From positions 1 to 5,763 of the forward strand of contig JALURF010000039.1 in NCBI GenBank assembly GCA_027017165.1: 5,763 nt of DNA, in the 5' to 3' direction. A program made the translations under genes and the position numbers. This DNA comes from Thermofilaceae archaeon. GTDB taxonomy: Archaea > Thermoproteota > Thermoprotei > Thermofilales > B69-G16. Of the stretch, positions 1 to 5,514 are shown piece after piece. Positions within the stretch are counted from its first letter, which is position 1. Every line of letters begins with the position of its first letter. The notes below the pieces were generated by a model, which saw only the letters and a list, made by a program, of their open reading frames with translations, was not told the DNA's origin and did not search any database.

Positions 1-72
1 ACATATGTCTATAACGTAAAACTGGCAAATATTATCTAAGAACTGGAGCCACTAATCTTGATTGTTAGCAAG

Positions 73-171
73 TAAAAATCTATGAGTGACGTGAATAGCG
101 AGGTTCAGCACAGGGTTGATTTAAACTTCATTGGAACCCTCCAGGGGTTCCCCGAGACTTCATCATCGCAT
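73..171 (-). ncRNA. Candidate small structured RNA with box C/D-like motifs
   Basis: No reading frame explains this segment. Read on the minus strand it has a perfect C-box-like ATGATGA (166-160) and a perfect D-box-like CTGA (108-105), 62 nt end to end. The flanks can form a short terminal stem: ATGCGA (171-166) against TCGCTAT (101-95) with one bulged base, the last A being shared with the C box. Inside is a perfect 7-bp hairpin (133-139 with 145-151, 5-nt loop). A TATA-like run at 191-199 is centred about 25 bases before position 170, where a C/D RNA would be expected to begin, and a T5 run (minus strand, about 79-75) could end transcription. Against it: the internal D' (CTGG, 144-141) and C' (ATGAAGT, 131-125) candidates are imperfect, their spacers of 15-16 nt exceed the usual archaeal length of about 12, and a strong internal hairpin is not typical of guide RNAs. 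It could be another kind of small RNA, or only structured intergenic DNA. Positions 1-72 and 200-238 show nothing else I can support. Confidence 0.3.
133..151. repeat. Perfect 7-bp inverted repeat (hairpin) flanked by ACTTCAT direct repeats
   Basis: GGAACCC (133-139) and GGGTTCC (145-151) are exact reverse complements around a 5-base loop TCCAG. The heptamer ACTTCAT occurs on both sides, at 125-131 and 157-163. A further copy of the same pairing chemistry, AGGGTT at 112-117, can pair with AACCCT at 135-140, so two mutually exclusive hairpins are possible. The stem is GC-rich in an otherwise AT-rich spacer, which argues that it is maintained as RNA structure. Confidence 0.6.
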
Positions 172-190
172 ACTTATTATTATTTTCTTA

Positions 191-199
191 ATTTAAAAA
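191..199 (-). promoter_or_regulatory. TATA-like box for the candidate small RNA, or dehydrogenase terminator
   Basis: On the minus strand this reads TTTTTAAAT, centred near 195. A start about 25 bases downstream would fall near 170, immediately before the ATGATGA motif. The same T-run lies about 40 bases past the stop codon of the nucleotide-sugar dehydrogenase, so it could equally be that gene's T-rich terminator. The sequence alone does not decide between the two. Confidence 0.3.
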
Positions 200-238
200 T
201 TTCGTTTTCGCAATAAAGTATATCTAAGCATACACATA

Positions 239-1630
239 TTAAATTCTGAATGTGAACGGTCTGCCGACTCCAGTATAGAATACTCCCTTGGGAGGTTTCT
301 CCCAATCTTCAATTACATGTCTAGTATCTATGACTAAGATTTCACGTTCGCCCGACAACTCTTTAAGCTGTTTTATTCCGATTTTTTTGTATTCTGGGTG
401 GTCTGTTACGATAACGACCACATTCGCCCCTCTTAGTGCTTTTTCTAAATTATTTGTTAATTCTATTCCTAAATCCGCTACTTTATCGTCTTTTTTAACG
501 TAAGGATCGTGAACCGCCCGTATGGCATATCTGTGCTCTAACAAGTTTTCTATAACTTTATAGGCGGGGGAGTATCTAGTATCGTCTATTCCTCCTCTAA
601 ATGCTAGTCCTAAAATTGCTATAACCGGTTTTTTAAATCCAGCTTCTTCCACAGTTTTCTTCACGATATCCGTTACTATGCGAGGCATCTCATCATTTAT
701 CCTTCTACCCTCCTCTACCAAGTTAAGCTTTACACCAAGATTTTTAGCCGTGTTCTGTACGAAAATCGAGTATACTGGTATACAGGCGCCTCCCACGCCA
801 GCGCCCGGCTTGTGGAGATGGCAGAAAGGCTGGGAATTAGCCGCCTCTCTTACTTTATCATAGTCTAGGCCGAGCGCTCTACAGAGTAATGCTAATTGAT
901 TAGCTAGGGCTATATTCACGTCTCTATATACCCCCTCTAGGAGCTTTTCCAGTTCGGCATACTCGGGGGTTGGGAGTTGGATTACTCCTTTACGGGCGAC
1001 GAGACGGTATAGCTTCGTAGCGGCTTCTAGGCTTTTCTCCCCGATGCCAGCGATTATTTTCGGATAATTCTCTTCGATATCTTTTACCGCTCTGCCGATG
1101 TATATCCTTTCGGGACTATAGGCTAATCCAAAGTCTTCCTCAACTTTAAGCTTGGATACTTCCTCGAGTAAGGGTTTTGCTAGATTACTGGTGGTGCCTA
1201 CGGGGACTGAGGATTCTATGATCACTAGGTCTCCTCTTTTCAATCCTTCTCCTATCGTCTGGAGCGCTTCTCTTAGTGCTTTAAAAACGGGTTTTTTATA
1301 CTCGTCTAGGCCGACTGGCACGGTAACGATTTTTACATGACTCTCATAAGCCGCCCGCGCTCCATCCAACGTCGCTTTAAACTTCCCCTCCTTCAATCCT
1401 CTATTTACCGCCTCCGTTACCGCTCTTTCAGATGAATTCACGATCCCTCGATTAATCTCAGCCACTTTCTGAGGATTTACATCGACCCCTATCACACGGG
1501 CTCCGGCTCTCAGCCACACGGCAGCCAGCGATAAGCCTACGTAGCCGAGTCCGTAAATGGATAATGTTAACCTGCCTGAGGATATTAGAGATGCGAGTTC
1601 TTCATCCCCGATTTCTAAAAGATTAATCAT
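239..1630 (-). CDS. UDP-glucose/UDP-ManNAc-type nucleotide-sugar 6-dehydrogenase
   Basis: This 463-residue protein belongs to the UDP-glucose/GDP-mannose dehydrogenase family, which oxidises C6 of a nucleotide sugar twice with NAD+ to give a uronic acid for surface polysaccharide or glycoprotein glycans. Visible in order: an N-terminal Rossmann fold with GLGYVG (residues 27-32) and the NAD-ribose Asp50; ESSVPVGTT (139-147), in the active-site loop that usually reads STVPVG; YSPER (171-175); the central helix with catalytic-type Lys229; GVGGACIP with catalytic Cys283; and a C-terminal Rossmann-like domain with DDTRYSP (349-355) and HDPY (374-377). Length is normal for the family. The line-up suggests two active-site replacements: Gly233 where Asn is usual and Tyr287 where Asp is usual. 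The extended DEYKKP motif (109-114) favours the UDP-HexNAc (WecC/WbpA-like) branch over UDP-glucose, but the substrate is not certain. ATG at 1630 is preferred over the adjacent TTG at 1633. It lies 45 bases downstream of the acetyltransferase gene on the same strand and has its own TATA-like box. Confidence 0.93.
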   Translation of the reverse strand: MINLLEIGDEELASLISSGRLTLSIYGLGYVGLSLAAVWLRAGARVIGVDVNPQKVAEINRGIVNSSERAVTEAVNRGLKEGKFKATLDGARAAYESHVKIVTVPVGLDEYKKPVFKALREALQTIGEGLKRGDLVIIESSVPVGTTSNLAKPLLEEVSKLKVEEDFGLAYSPERIYIGRAVKDIEENYPKIIAGIGEKSLEAATKLYRLVARKGVIQLPTPEYAELEKLLEGVYRDVNIALANQLALLCRALGLDYDKVREAANSQPFCHLHKPGAGVGGACIPVYSIFVQNTAKNLGVKLNLVEEGRRINDEMPRIVTDIVKKTVEEAGFKKPVIAILGLAFRGGIDDTRYSPAYKVIENLLEHRYAIRAVHDPYVKKDDKVADLGIELTNNLEKALRGANVVVIVTDHPEYKKIGIKQLKELSGEREILVIDTRHVIEDWEKPPKGVFYTGVGRPFTFRI

Positions 1631-1652
1631 CAACTATGCAAACTTCGTGAGG

Positions 1653-1664
1653 ATAAAAAATTTT
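1653..1664 (-). promoter_or_regulatory. TATA-like box of the nucleotide-sugar dehydrogenase
   Basis: The minus strand reads AAAATTTTTTAT here, ending 22 bases before the ATG at 1630. With the usual archaeal TATA-to-start distance of about 25 bases, transcription would begin at or within a few bases of the start codon, giving a leaderless or nearly leaderless mRNA. No Shine-Dalgarno-like sequence is visible before this ATG, which agrees. Read-through from the acetyltransferase gene upstream is also possible. Confidence 0.5.
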
Positions 1665-1675
1665 ATGATAAACGG

Positions 1676-1957
1676 TTACTCGGCTAGTACGCGCTTATAT
1701 TCTGGATTTTTCTCGAAAAATCTCACAGCATAGCTGCAGATTGGCACTATTTTTAAGTTATTTTCCTCAGCATATTTTATAGCCTCCAGCACTAGTCTAC
1801 GAGCTATCCCTCGACCTCTAAACTCTGGCGGAGTATAGGTGGACTCTATGTACAGCTTGTCCTCTTTAATATCGTAGCCTAAATAGGCGTATTTTCCTGG
1901 AGCTAAGCGTATTAAGAATTTTTTTAGATGAGGTCTATGGAGGACCTCGTATTCCAT
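1676..1957 (-). CDS. Small GNAT-fold acetyltransferase of the yjdJ/CG class (Acetyltransf_CG)
   Basis: This 93-residue protein has the short one-domain GNAT plan (yjdJ-like; Pfam Acetyltransf_CG by recall). The acetyl-CoA pyrophosphate loop is RGRGIA (residues 47-52), preceded by a YTPPEF strand turn and followed by the alpha helix RRLVLEAIKYAEE. The C-terminal half has the family signature VPICSYAVRFF (71-81) and NPEY (84-87); Cys74 matches the conserved Cys seen near CoA in this class. The physiological acetyl acceptor of the class is poorly defined, so none is assigned. The frame is open further upstream to a TTG at 2011, but the ATG at 1957 has GAGGTG five bases before it, and the protein from there matches the family's usual beginning (Y-x-V-x-H/N). 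The 18 extra upstream residues do not look like part of the fold. The gene is divergent from the M20 hydrolase and may be co-transcribed with the downstream dehydrogenase. Confidence 0.88.
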   Translation of the reverse strand: MEYEVLHRPHLKKFLIRLAPGKYAYLGYDIKEDKLYIESTYTPPEFRGRGIARRLVLEAIKYAEENNLKIVPICSYAVRFFEKNPEYKRVLAE

Positions 1958-1962
1958 CACGA

Positions 1963-1968
1963 CACCTC
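1963..1968 (-). promoter_or_regulatory. Ribosome binding site deciding the acetyltransferase start
   Basis: GAGGTG on the minus strand, five bases before the ATG at 1957, pairs well with the CCUCC end of archaeal 16S rRNA (with one G-U pair). It supports the ATG over the longer TTG-started frame. Confidence 0.6.
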
Positions 1969-1990
1969 TATTAAACACTATCCCTAGGGT

Positions 1991-1999
1991 AATAAACTT
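1991..1999 (-). promoter_or_regulatory. Possible TATA-like box of the acetyltransferase
   Basis: The minus strand reads AAGTTTATT, centred about 25 bases before position 1969. A start there would give a leader of about 12 bases that just includes the GAGGTG site. The 8-bp palindrome CCCTAGGG (1982-1989) lies directly downstream of it. The assignment rests on position and A/T content only. Confidence 0.35.
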
Positions 2000-2016
2000 G
2001 CTGGAGTACAACTAAA

Positions 2017-2031
2017 CTTAAGTCTCTTAAG
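2017..2031. repeat. Twin CTTAAG palindromes in the divergent promoter region
   Basis: Two copies of the self-complementary hexamer CTTAAG (2017-2022 and 2026-2031) are separated by TCT, a 9-base period. They lie just upstream of the M20 TATA-like box and between the two divergent promoters, where a regulator could act on either gene. In AT-rich DNA such hexamers also arise by chance. Confidence 0.3.
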
Positions 2032-2034
2032 CGG

Positions 2035-2052
2035 CAAGATTATTTAATCTTG
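2035..2052 (+). promoter_or_regulatory. M20 promoter: TATA-like box inside a perfect palindrome, possible operator
   Basis: CAAGATTA (2035-2042) and TAATCTTG (2045-2052) are exact inverted repeats around TT. The TATA-like core TATTTAAT (2041-2048) sits in the centre, 28 bases before the ATG at 2077, which places the transcription start a few bases upstream of that ATG. A dimeric repressor bound here would block TBP. The symmetry is seen directly; the operator role is inferred. Confidence 0.45.
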
Positions 2053-2067
2053 TTTTCAATCTATCTC

Positions 2068-2072
2068 GGTGG
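2068..2072 (+). promoter_or_regulatory. Ribosome binding site of the M20 gene
   Basis: GGTGG lies four bases before the ATG at 2077 and can pair with archaeal anti-SD CCUCC using one G-U pair. It favours this ATG over the in-frame TTG at 2050, which lies inside the promoter palindrome. Confidence 0.45.
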
Positions 2073-2076
2073 TTCC

Positions 2077-3303
2077 ATGAACTCTCTCGTAGACTTCCTC
2101 AAAGAGCTAGTCTCTATAAAAACTGAGTTGCGGATTGAAGATGGGAGAGTGATACGGGAGAACTACGAGAAAGCTGCCGAATTTATAGCTTCTACCGCTG
2201 AAAAACTAGGCTTAAAAGCGGAAACTGTCGTTTTTGAAGATAAATTCGGCAAAGTACCTGTCGTCTTAGTAGAGCCTAAAGATGTATACGCGGAAGAGTC
2301 TATAGCGCTGGTTTCTCATTATGATGTAGTTCCTGCTAAGGGTCCTTGGGTCGTTGAGGGACGGAAAATAAATCCTTACGAACCACTCTTAATTGACGGA
2401 AAACTTTATGGTCGTGGAGCCGCTGACGATAAATCCGCGATAGCAGCCTCTATCTACGCTCTTAAAGAGGCGGTAGATGAGGGGAGGAAGTTTAAGTTTA
2501 AACCCGTGCTCGTCATTGCGGGAGATGAGGAGGGAGGACCTCTAGGTATAAAAACTCTCCTTGATAAAGGCTTTAAATGGGATAAAGCTGTAATTCTAGA
2601 CGCTTCCGCCGAGTACTTATCAATAGGAGCTAGCGGTGTAATCCACGGATGGGTTAGAGTTTTCGGTAAGAGCGGTCACGCTGGCTATCCTCACCTCTCC
2701 GAAAACGCCGCATCGAAATTGGTAAAGGTGATTTCCTTCATTCAAGAGGAGTACGGCAGCATTAGGTGTGGTAGAATTTCGCGCTATCCTTCTCCACCGG
2801 GATCCCCGCTTCCCAATCTCTGGGGTAGGTTTAACTTCACGATATTGAAGCTCGGCGAGAATGAAGTCGAAAAACACAACGTCATACCGGGCGAGGCTGT
2901 AGCTGGCTTTGATGCTAGACTACTTCCCGAAGAAGATGTAGAAGAGGCGGTAAGGGAATTGATATCCTTCTTTAGTAAGGCTTTCAATAAGTATGGAGTT
3001 AGAGGATGTATTGAAATAATAGCTAAGCTTAGGGGGTGGTATACCACAGATGAAAAACTGAAGGAAGAAGCTGTGAAATCTATGGAAAAAGCCATCTATA
3101 CAGTTGGTTTAAATCAAGAGGTTAAGATCGCCGCCGAGCTAGGAGGAAATGACGGCACATTCTTCTTCCTTAAGGGAATACCCGTAGTTGCTCTCGGAGC
3201 TATACGTAACGAAAATAATATACACTCGGATAACGAATTCGTCTATATTAGAGATGTTGAGTTCTTAAAAGAATTCGTTAAAGCGCTGGTTACGGAAGGG
3301 TAG
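2077..3303 (+). CDS. M20 family metallohydrolase (ArgE/DapE/dipeptidase-like)
   Basis: This 408-residue dinuclear-zinc amidohydrolase or peptidase is complete. Expected metal and catalytic residues are all present: His81 and Asp83 in SHYD, the bridging Asp117 in GRGAADDK (112-119), catalytic base Glu151 and metal ligand Glu152 in GDEEGG, Asp175 in ILDAS, and His383 in IHSDNE. The inserted dimerisation lid domain (about 185-310) shows SGHAGYPH with His201, NVIPGEA (268-274) and Arg281 in DARLLP, residues that in relatives touch the substrate carboxylate across the dimer. No signal peptide is seen, so it is cytoplasmic. Relatives act on N-acyl amino acids, succinyl-diaminopimelate or dipeptides. 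Automatic naming as DapE would be common, but no lysine or arginine biosynthesis gene, and no LysW carrier, is present here, so the substrate is left open. It starts an apparent operon with the glycosyltransferase. The ATG at 2077 is chosen over the TTG at 2050 because the latter falls within the promoter. Confidence 0.92.
   Translation: MNSLVDFLKELVSIKTELRIEDGRVIRENYEKAAEFIASTAEKLGLKAETVVFEDKFGKVPVVLVEPKDVYAEESIALVSHYDVVPAKGPWVVEGRKINPYEPLLIDGKLYGRGAADDKSAIAASIYALKEAVDEGRKFKFKPVLVIAGDEEGGPLGIKTLLDKGFKWDKAVILDASAEYLSIGASGVIHGWVRVFGKSGHAGYPHLSENAASKLVKVISFIQEEYGSIRCGRISRYPSPPGSPLPNLWGRFNFTILKLGENEVEKHNVIPGEAVAGFDARLLPEEDVEEAVRELISFFSKAFNKYGVRGCIEIIAKLRGWYTTDEKLKEEAVKSMEKAIYTVGLNQEVKIAAELGGNDGTFFFLKGIPVVALGAIRNENNIHSDNEFVYIRDVEFLKEFVKALVTEG
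3295..3300 (+). promoter_or_regulatory. Possible ribosome binding site of the glycosyltransferase
   Basis: GAAGGG at the very end of the M20 coding region is the only purine-rich stretch near the TTG start at 3309, eight bases away. Its position inside the previous gene suggests translational coupling. The match to the anti-SD is partial. Confidence 0.3.
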
Positions 3304-3308
3304 ATCTC

Positions 3309-4316
3309 TTGAAAGTATCCATCATCGTCGCTACTAGAAACTGCGAGGAGCACATAAGAGATTTAATGGAGTCATTAGCCAAAATAGTGAATGAGAATAT
3401 AGAGGTCATAGTAGTCGATTCGTCTGAAGACGCGACGCCGTGTATAGTTTCTGAGTATAGTTTTGTGAAGCTCGTGAAGTTGAAGAAGCTGGGTTTAAAC
3501 ATTGCGAGGAATAGAGGGGTTAAGGAAGCTACGGGAGACGTGGTCATCTTCACTGATTGCGACTGTATAGTTCCAGAAGAATGGGTCAAGAACATATTGG
3601 AGGTTTTTAAGAGAGAAGATGCTCACGTCGTTGGAGGAAGCGCGCTAAACTTCTATAAGGGAGAGAGCTTAATCACCGACTACGCGAACGAAGGTATATG
3701 GTCCATAATGCCGGTTTATAAGGAGAAGGTAGTATTTGATAGAGATAGCTTTAAGAAAGCACGGCTTCCACCCGGCAATAATTTATCATTTAAAAGAGAA
3801 ATCTTCGATAGAGGCTACTTTTTCGACGAAGAGTATAGAGGAGGAAGCGACGAAGTCGATCTTCTCTGGCGTTTATGTCGTGACGGATTTAAAATAGTGG
3901 CTGATCCGAGCGTGTACGTCTATCATAAACATCGGACGTCTCTTTTAGAGCTATTTAAGCAGGAGTTTAGGTATGGGATTGGCCATTACATCTTCTTTAA
4001 GAAGAATAAGGATAGCCCGCTAGCGTGGCCAGCGGCCATAGGCTCTTACGCGTTTGCTCTTTTTTTAACAGCACTAATGATTTCCTACTTTATTTCTGCT
4101 ATAGCTTTTCTTTTGATAGGGTTGTTTCTCTCAATAATCGCCCTCGAGGTCTATATCGTCCTCTTCCTCTACTATTTTAAAAAGCGGAAAATGCCGTTGA
4201 AAAAGAGCTTTTTATACCCTGTTCTCGATATAGTTTGCCATGCTTTATATCTCTTCGGATTCCTTTACTCGAATATAAAAGATGTTATAAGAAGAATAGC
4301 ATATAGAGCGAGATAG
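3309..4316 (+). CDS. Membrane-anchored GT2 family glycosyltransferase
   Basis: This 335-residue protein has an N-terminal GT-A domain (about 1-225) followed by hydrophobic helices. The first strand KVSIIVATRN (2-11) is the standard GT2 opening, VVDSS (35-39) follows, LNIARNRG (63-70) precedes the nucleotide-sugar loop, and TDCDC (82-86) supplies the DxD-type Asp83/Asp85 that bind metal and UDP. GSDEVDLLWRL (179-189) is the usual ED/W region, with Asp181 or Glu182 as the likely base. About three membrane segments follow (roughly 239-260, 262-289 and 302-321) with a KKRK loop between, so the enzyme should sit on the inner face of the membrane and act on a lipid-linked or membrane acceptor in glycan or glycolipid synthesis. 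The sugar and acceptor cannot be told. Start is TTG, five bases after the M20 stop; no ATG or GTG precedes it in frame and the fold begins at the next codon. The 3' end overlaps the convergent ccdA-like gene by 32 bases. Confidence 0.92.
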   Translation: MKVSIIVATRNCEEHIRDLMESLAKIVNENIEVIVVDSSEDATPCIVSEYSFVKLVKLKKLGLNIARNRGVKEATGDVVIFTDCDCIVPEEWVKNILEVFKREDAHVVGGSALNFYKGESLITDYANEGIWSIMPVYKEKVVFDRDSFKKARLPPGNNLSFKREIFDRGYFFDEEYRGGSDEVDLLWRLCRDGFKIVADPSVYVYHKHRTSLLELFKQEFRYGIGHYIFFKKNKDSPLAWPAAIGSYAFALFLTALMISYFISAIAFLLIGLFLSIIALEVYIVLFLYYFKKRKMPLKKSFLYPVLDIVCHALYLFGFLYSNIKDVIRRIAYRAR

Positions 4317-5460
4317 CTATAAGCAGTATTCCGCTAATTACCTCCATTAAACCGAGTTTTTTCGTTCTCCACTCTTTTATTTTTCTAGTAGCCGTAGAGA
4401 GCGTGGCTATAGCCAACAGTATCAGGAATAATGGAGCTACGAATATCAAGTTATAAATTACTAGCAGTAGTAGAGCTTCTAGGAAACTGGGAAGCTTAGC
4501 TAATATCGCCGTCGCGATAAGATAGGGTCCTCCGGTGCACGGCAGGAGAGTTACGCTCACTATTACCCCCGCGATCGCCGCTGAAAACGGGTTTACGGCT
4601 CTCTCAATCCTAGATTCTATTATTTCCCTAAATTTCATTGGTATTGGTGATTTAAATCCTCTAAGCCCGCTTAAGATAGACAGCGACCCGAATACAAGCG
4701 CTAGAACAGCGACTATATATTTTATGAATCCTATATAATAGAAGATTTTTATTAATCCAAATCCCATGGCGAAGTACATAGCGTATATCGCGAATATAAA
4801 CGCCAATCCCGTAGCTGCTATTTTTCTCCCTCTCGCCATGGCTATCAACAAGAGAGCTGTAAAGACGCTGAAAGTACACGGATTTACAGAGTCCGCCAGC
4901 GCAGCCCCGATCACTATAGGGAAAGCTTCTCCTAAACTTATTTTCTCGACCATGGGCTCAGCCGTCCCCAACACTATTTCTCTAACCTTGGCTACTAATT
5001 CCTCCCGCATCCCAACTTTAACCTGTCCCTTGCCATCCACTATTACCAATCCTTCCATATCCCTTTGAATTTGAAAAATTTCCTTCCAAGTTTCTACATC
5101 GTAATCGCCTACACAAACTATAATCGGAGTATCCTCTTTGAAAACTACCACTAGTGGTATTCGATAAACGTCGCCCAGCTCGAGCAGCTCATATAGCTTC
5201 TGATATTCTTCCATGTAAGTCTCGTTGATCGTGAATTCTTTGAATACAATATGCTCTTCTCCGCACATCTCCGTCAATGTTTTTTTAGTGCTTTGACAAG
5301 CGGGACAAGCCATTTCGCCGTAGATGTAGTAGGTGTATCCGTCACAAAACTCCCATCGGGGTTGAGATACCAGCGTTGATGTATAGAGAACGATTAAGAC
5401 AGTTAAAATGAAGATCGCTAACTGTAGCCATAGATTGGGTTTACGGTTCATCGCGATCAT
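4285..5460 (-). CDS. ccdA: CcdA/DsbD-type thiol transporter with N-terminal thioredoxin-like domain
   Basis: This 391-residue membrane protein should move reducing equivalents across the membrane by dithiol exchange. Order: a signal-anchor helix (about 10-30, positively charged start NRK); an extracytoplasmic thioredoxin/glutaredoxin-like domain (about 36-165) with active site CPAC (Cys52, Cys55) and cis-Pro candidate RIP (100-102); then six membrane helices (about 180-208, 214-236, 244-264, 293-319, 327-352 and 370-390) of the CcdA/DsbD-beta family. The core has the conserved pair of membrane cysteines: Cys195 in DSVNPC on the first helix and Cys308 in LLPC on the fourth. Extra cysteines occur at 39, 66 and 116. 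The predicted topology (N-terminus inside, Trx domain outside) fits a relay in which the membrane core reduces its own attached domain. A thioredoxin reductase gene lies just upstream on the same strand, a likely electron source via thioredoxin. ATG at 5460 is used; an ATG three codons later is possible. The symbol is by family resemblance; a cytochrome c maturation role is not shown. Confidence 0.9.
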   Translation of the reverse strand: MIAMNRKPNLWLQLAIFILTVLIVLYTSTLVSQPRWEFCDGYTYYIYGEMACPACQSTKKTLTEMCGEEHIVFKEFTINETYMEEYQKLYELLELGDVYRIPLVVVFKEDTPIIVCVGDYDVETWKEIFQIQRDMEGLVIVDGKGQVKVGMREELVAKVREIVLGTAEPMVEKISLGEAFPIVIGAALADSVNPCTFSVFTALLLIAMARGRKIAATGLAFIFAIYAMYFAMGFGLIKIFYYIGFIKYIVAVLALVFGSLSILSGLRGFKSPIPMKFREIIESRIERAVNPFSAAIAGVIVSVTLLPCTGGPYLIATAILAKLPSFLEALLLLVIYNLIFVAPLFLILLAIATLSTATRKIKEWRTKKLGLMEVISGILLIAISLYMLFFL

Positions 5461-5480
5461 TATATTTTCCTAATAGGTGA

Positions 5481-5488
5481 ATAAATAA
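5481..5488 (-). promoter_or_regulatory. TATA-like box of the ccdA-like gene
   Basis: The minus strand reads TTATTTAT, centred about 24 bases before the ATG at 5460, which predicts a leaderless transcript. The 43-base spacer to the previous stop codon is long enough for a separate promoter, though read-through from the reductase gene is equally plausible. Confidence 0.45.
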
Positions 5489-5514
5489 CTTTGCATAGCT
5501 TGCAGTCTATCGCC

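Noticed and set aside
1..39. Open plus-strand frame at the left edge reading TYVYNVKLANII and ending in TAA
   Set aside because: Twelve codons without a stop are expected by chance and nothing in the peptide is recognisable. It could be the tail of a gene outside the window, but this cannot be supported from here.
98..152. tRNA-like GGTTC strings in the left spacer
   Set aside because: No acceptor stem, D arm or anticodon arm can be assembled around them on either strand.
1958..2011. Longer acetyltransferase start at TTG 2011
   Set aside because: The added 18 residues fall over the TATA-like and SD elements and do not resemble the family, while the ATG at 1957 has a good SD.
2620..3095. Long antisense open frames within the M20 gene
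   Set aside because: They are low-complexity, Ser/Thr-rich shadows of the strongly supported M20 coding frame and have no recognisable domain.
4535..5068. Plus-strand open frames opposite the ccdA-like gene
   Set aside because: They are antisense to hydrophobic helix codons, have no promoter or SD signal, and match no family I recognise.
1632..5501. Near-identical strings around TTTGCATAG upstream of the dehydrogenase (1633-1645, minus) and in the trxB-ccdA spacer (5487-5501)
   Set aside because: The shared core is only nine bases, lies at different distances and in opposite orientation relative to the genes, and is A/T-rich, so coincidence is the simpler view.
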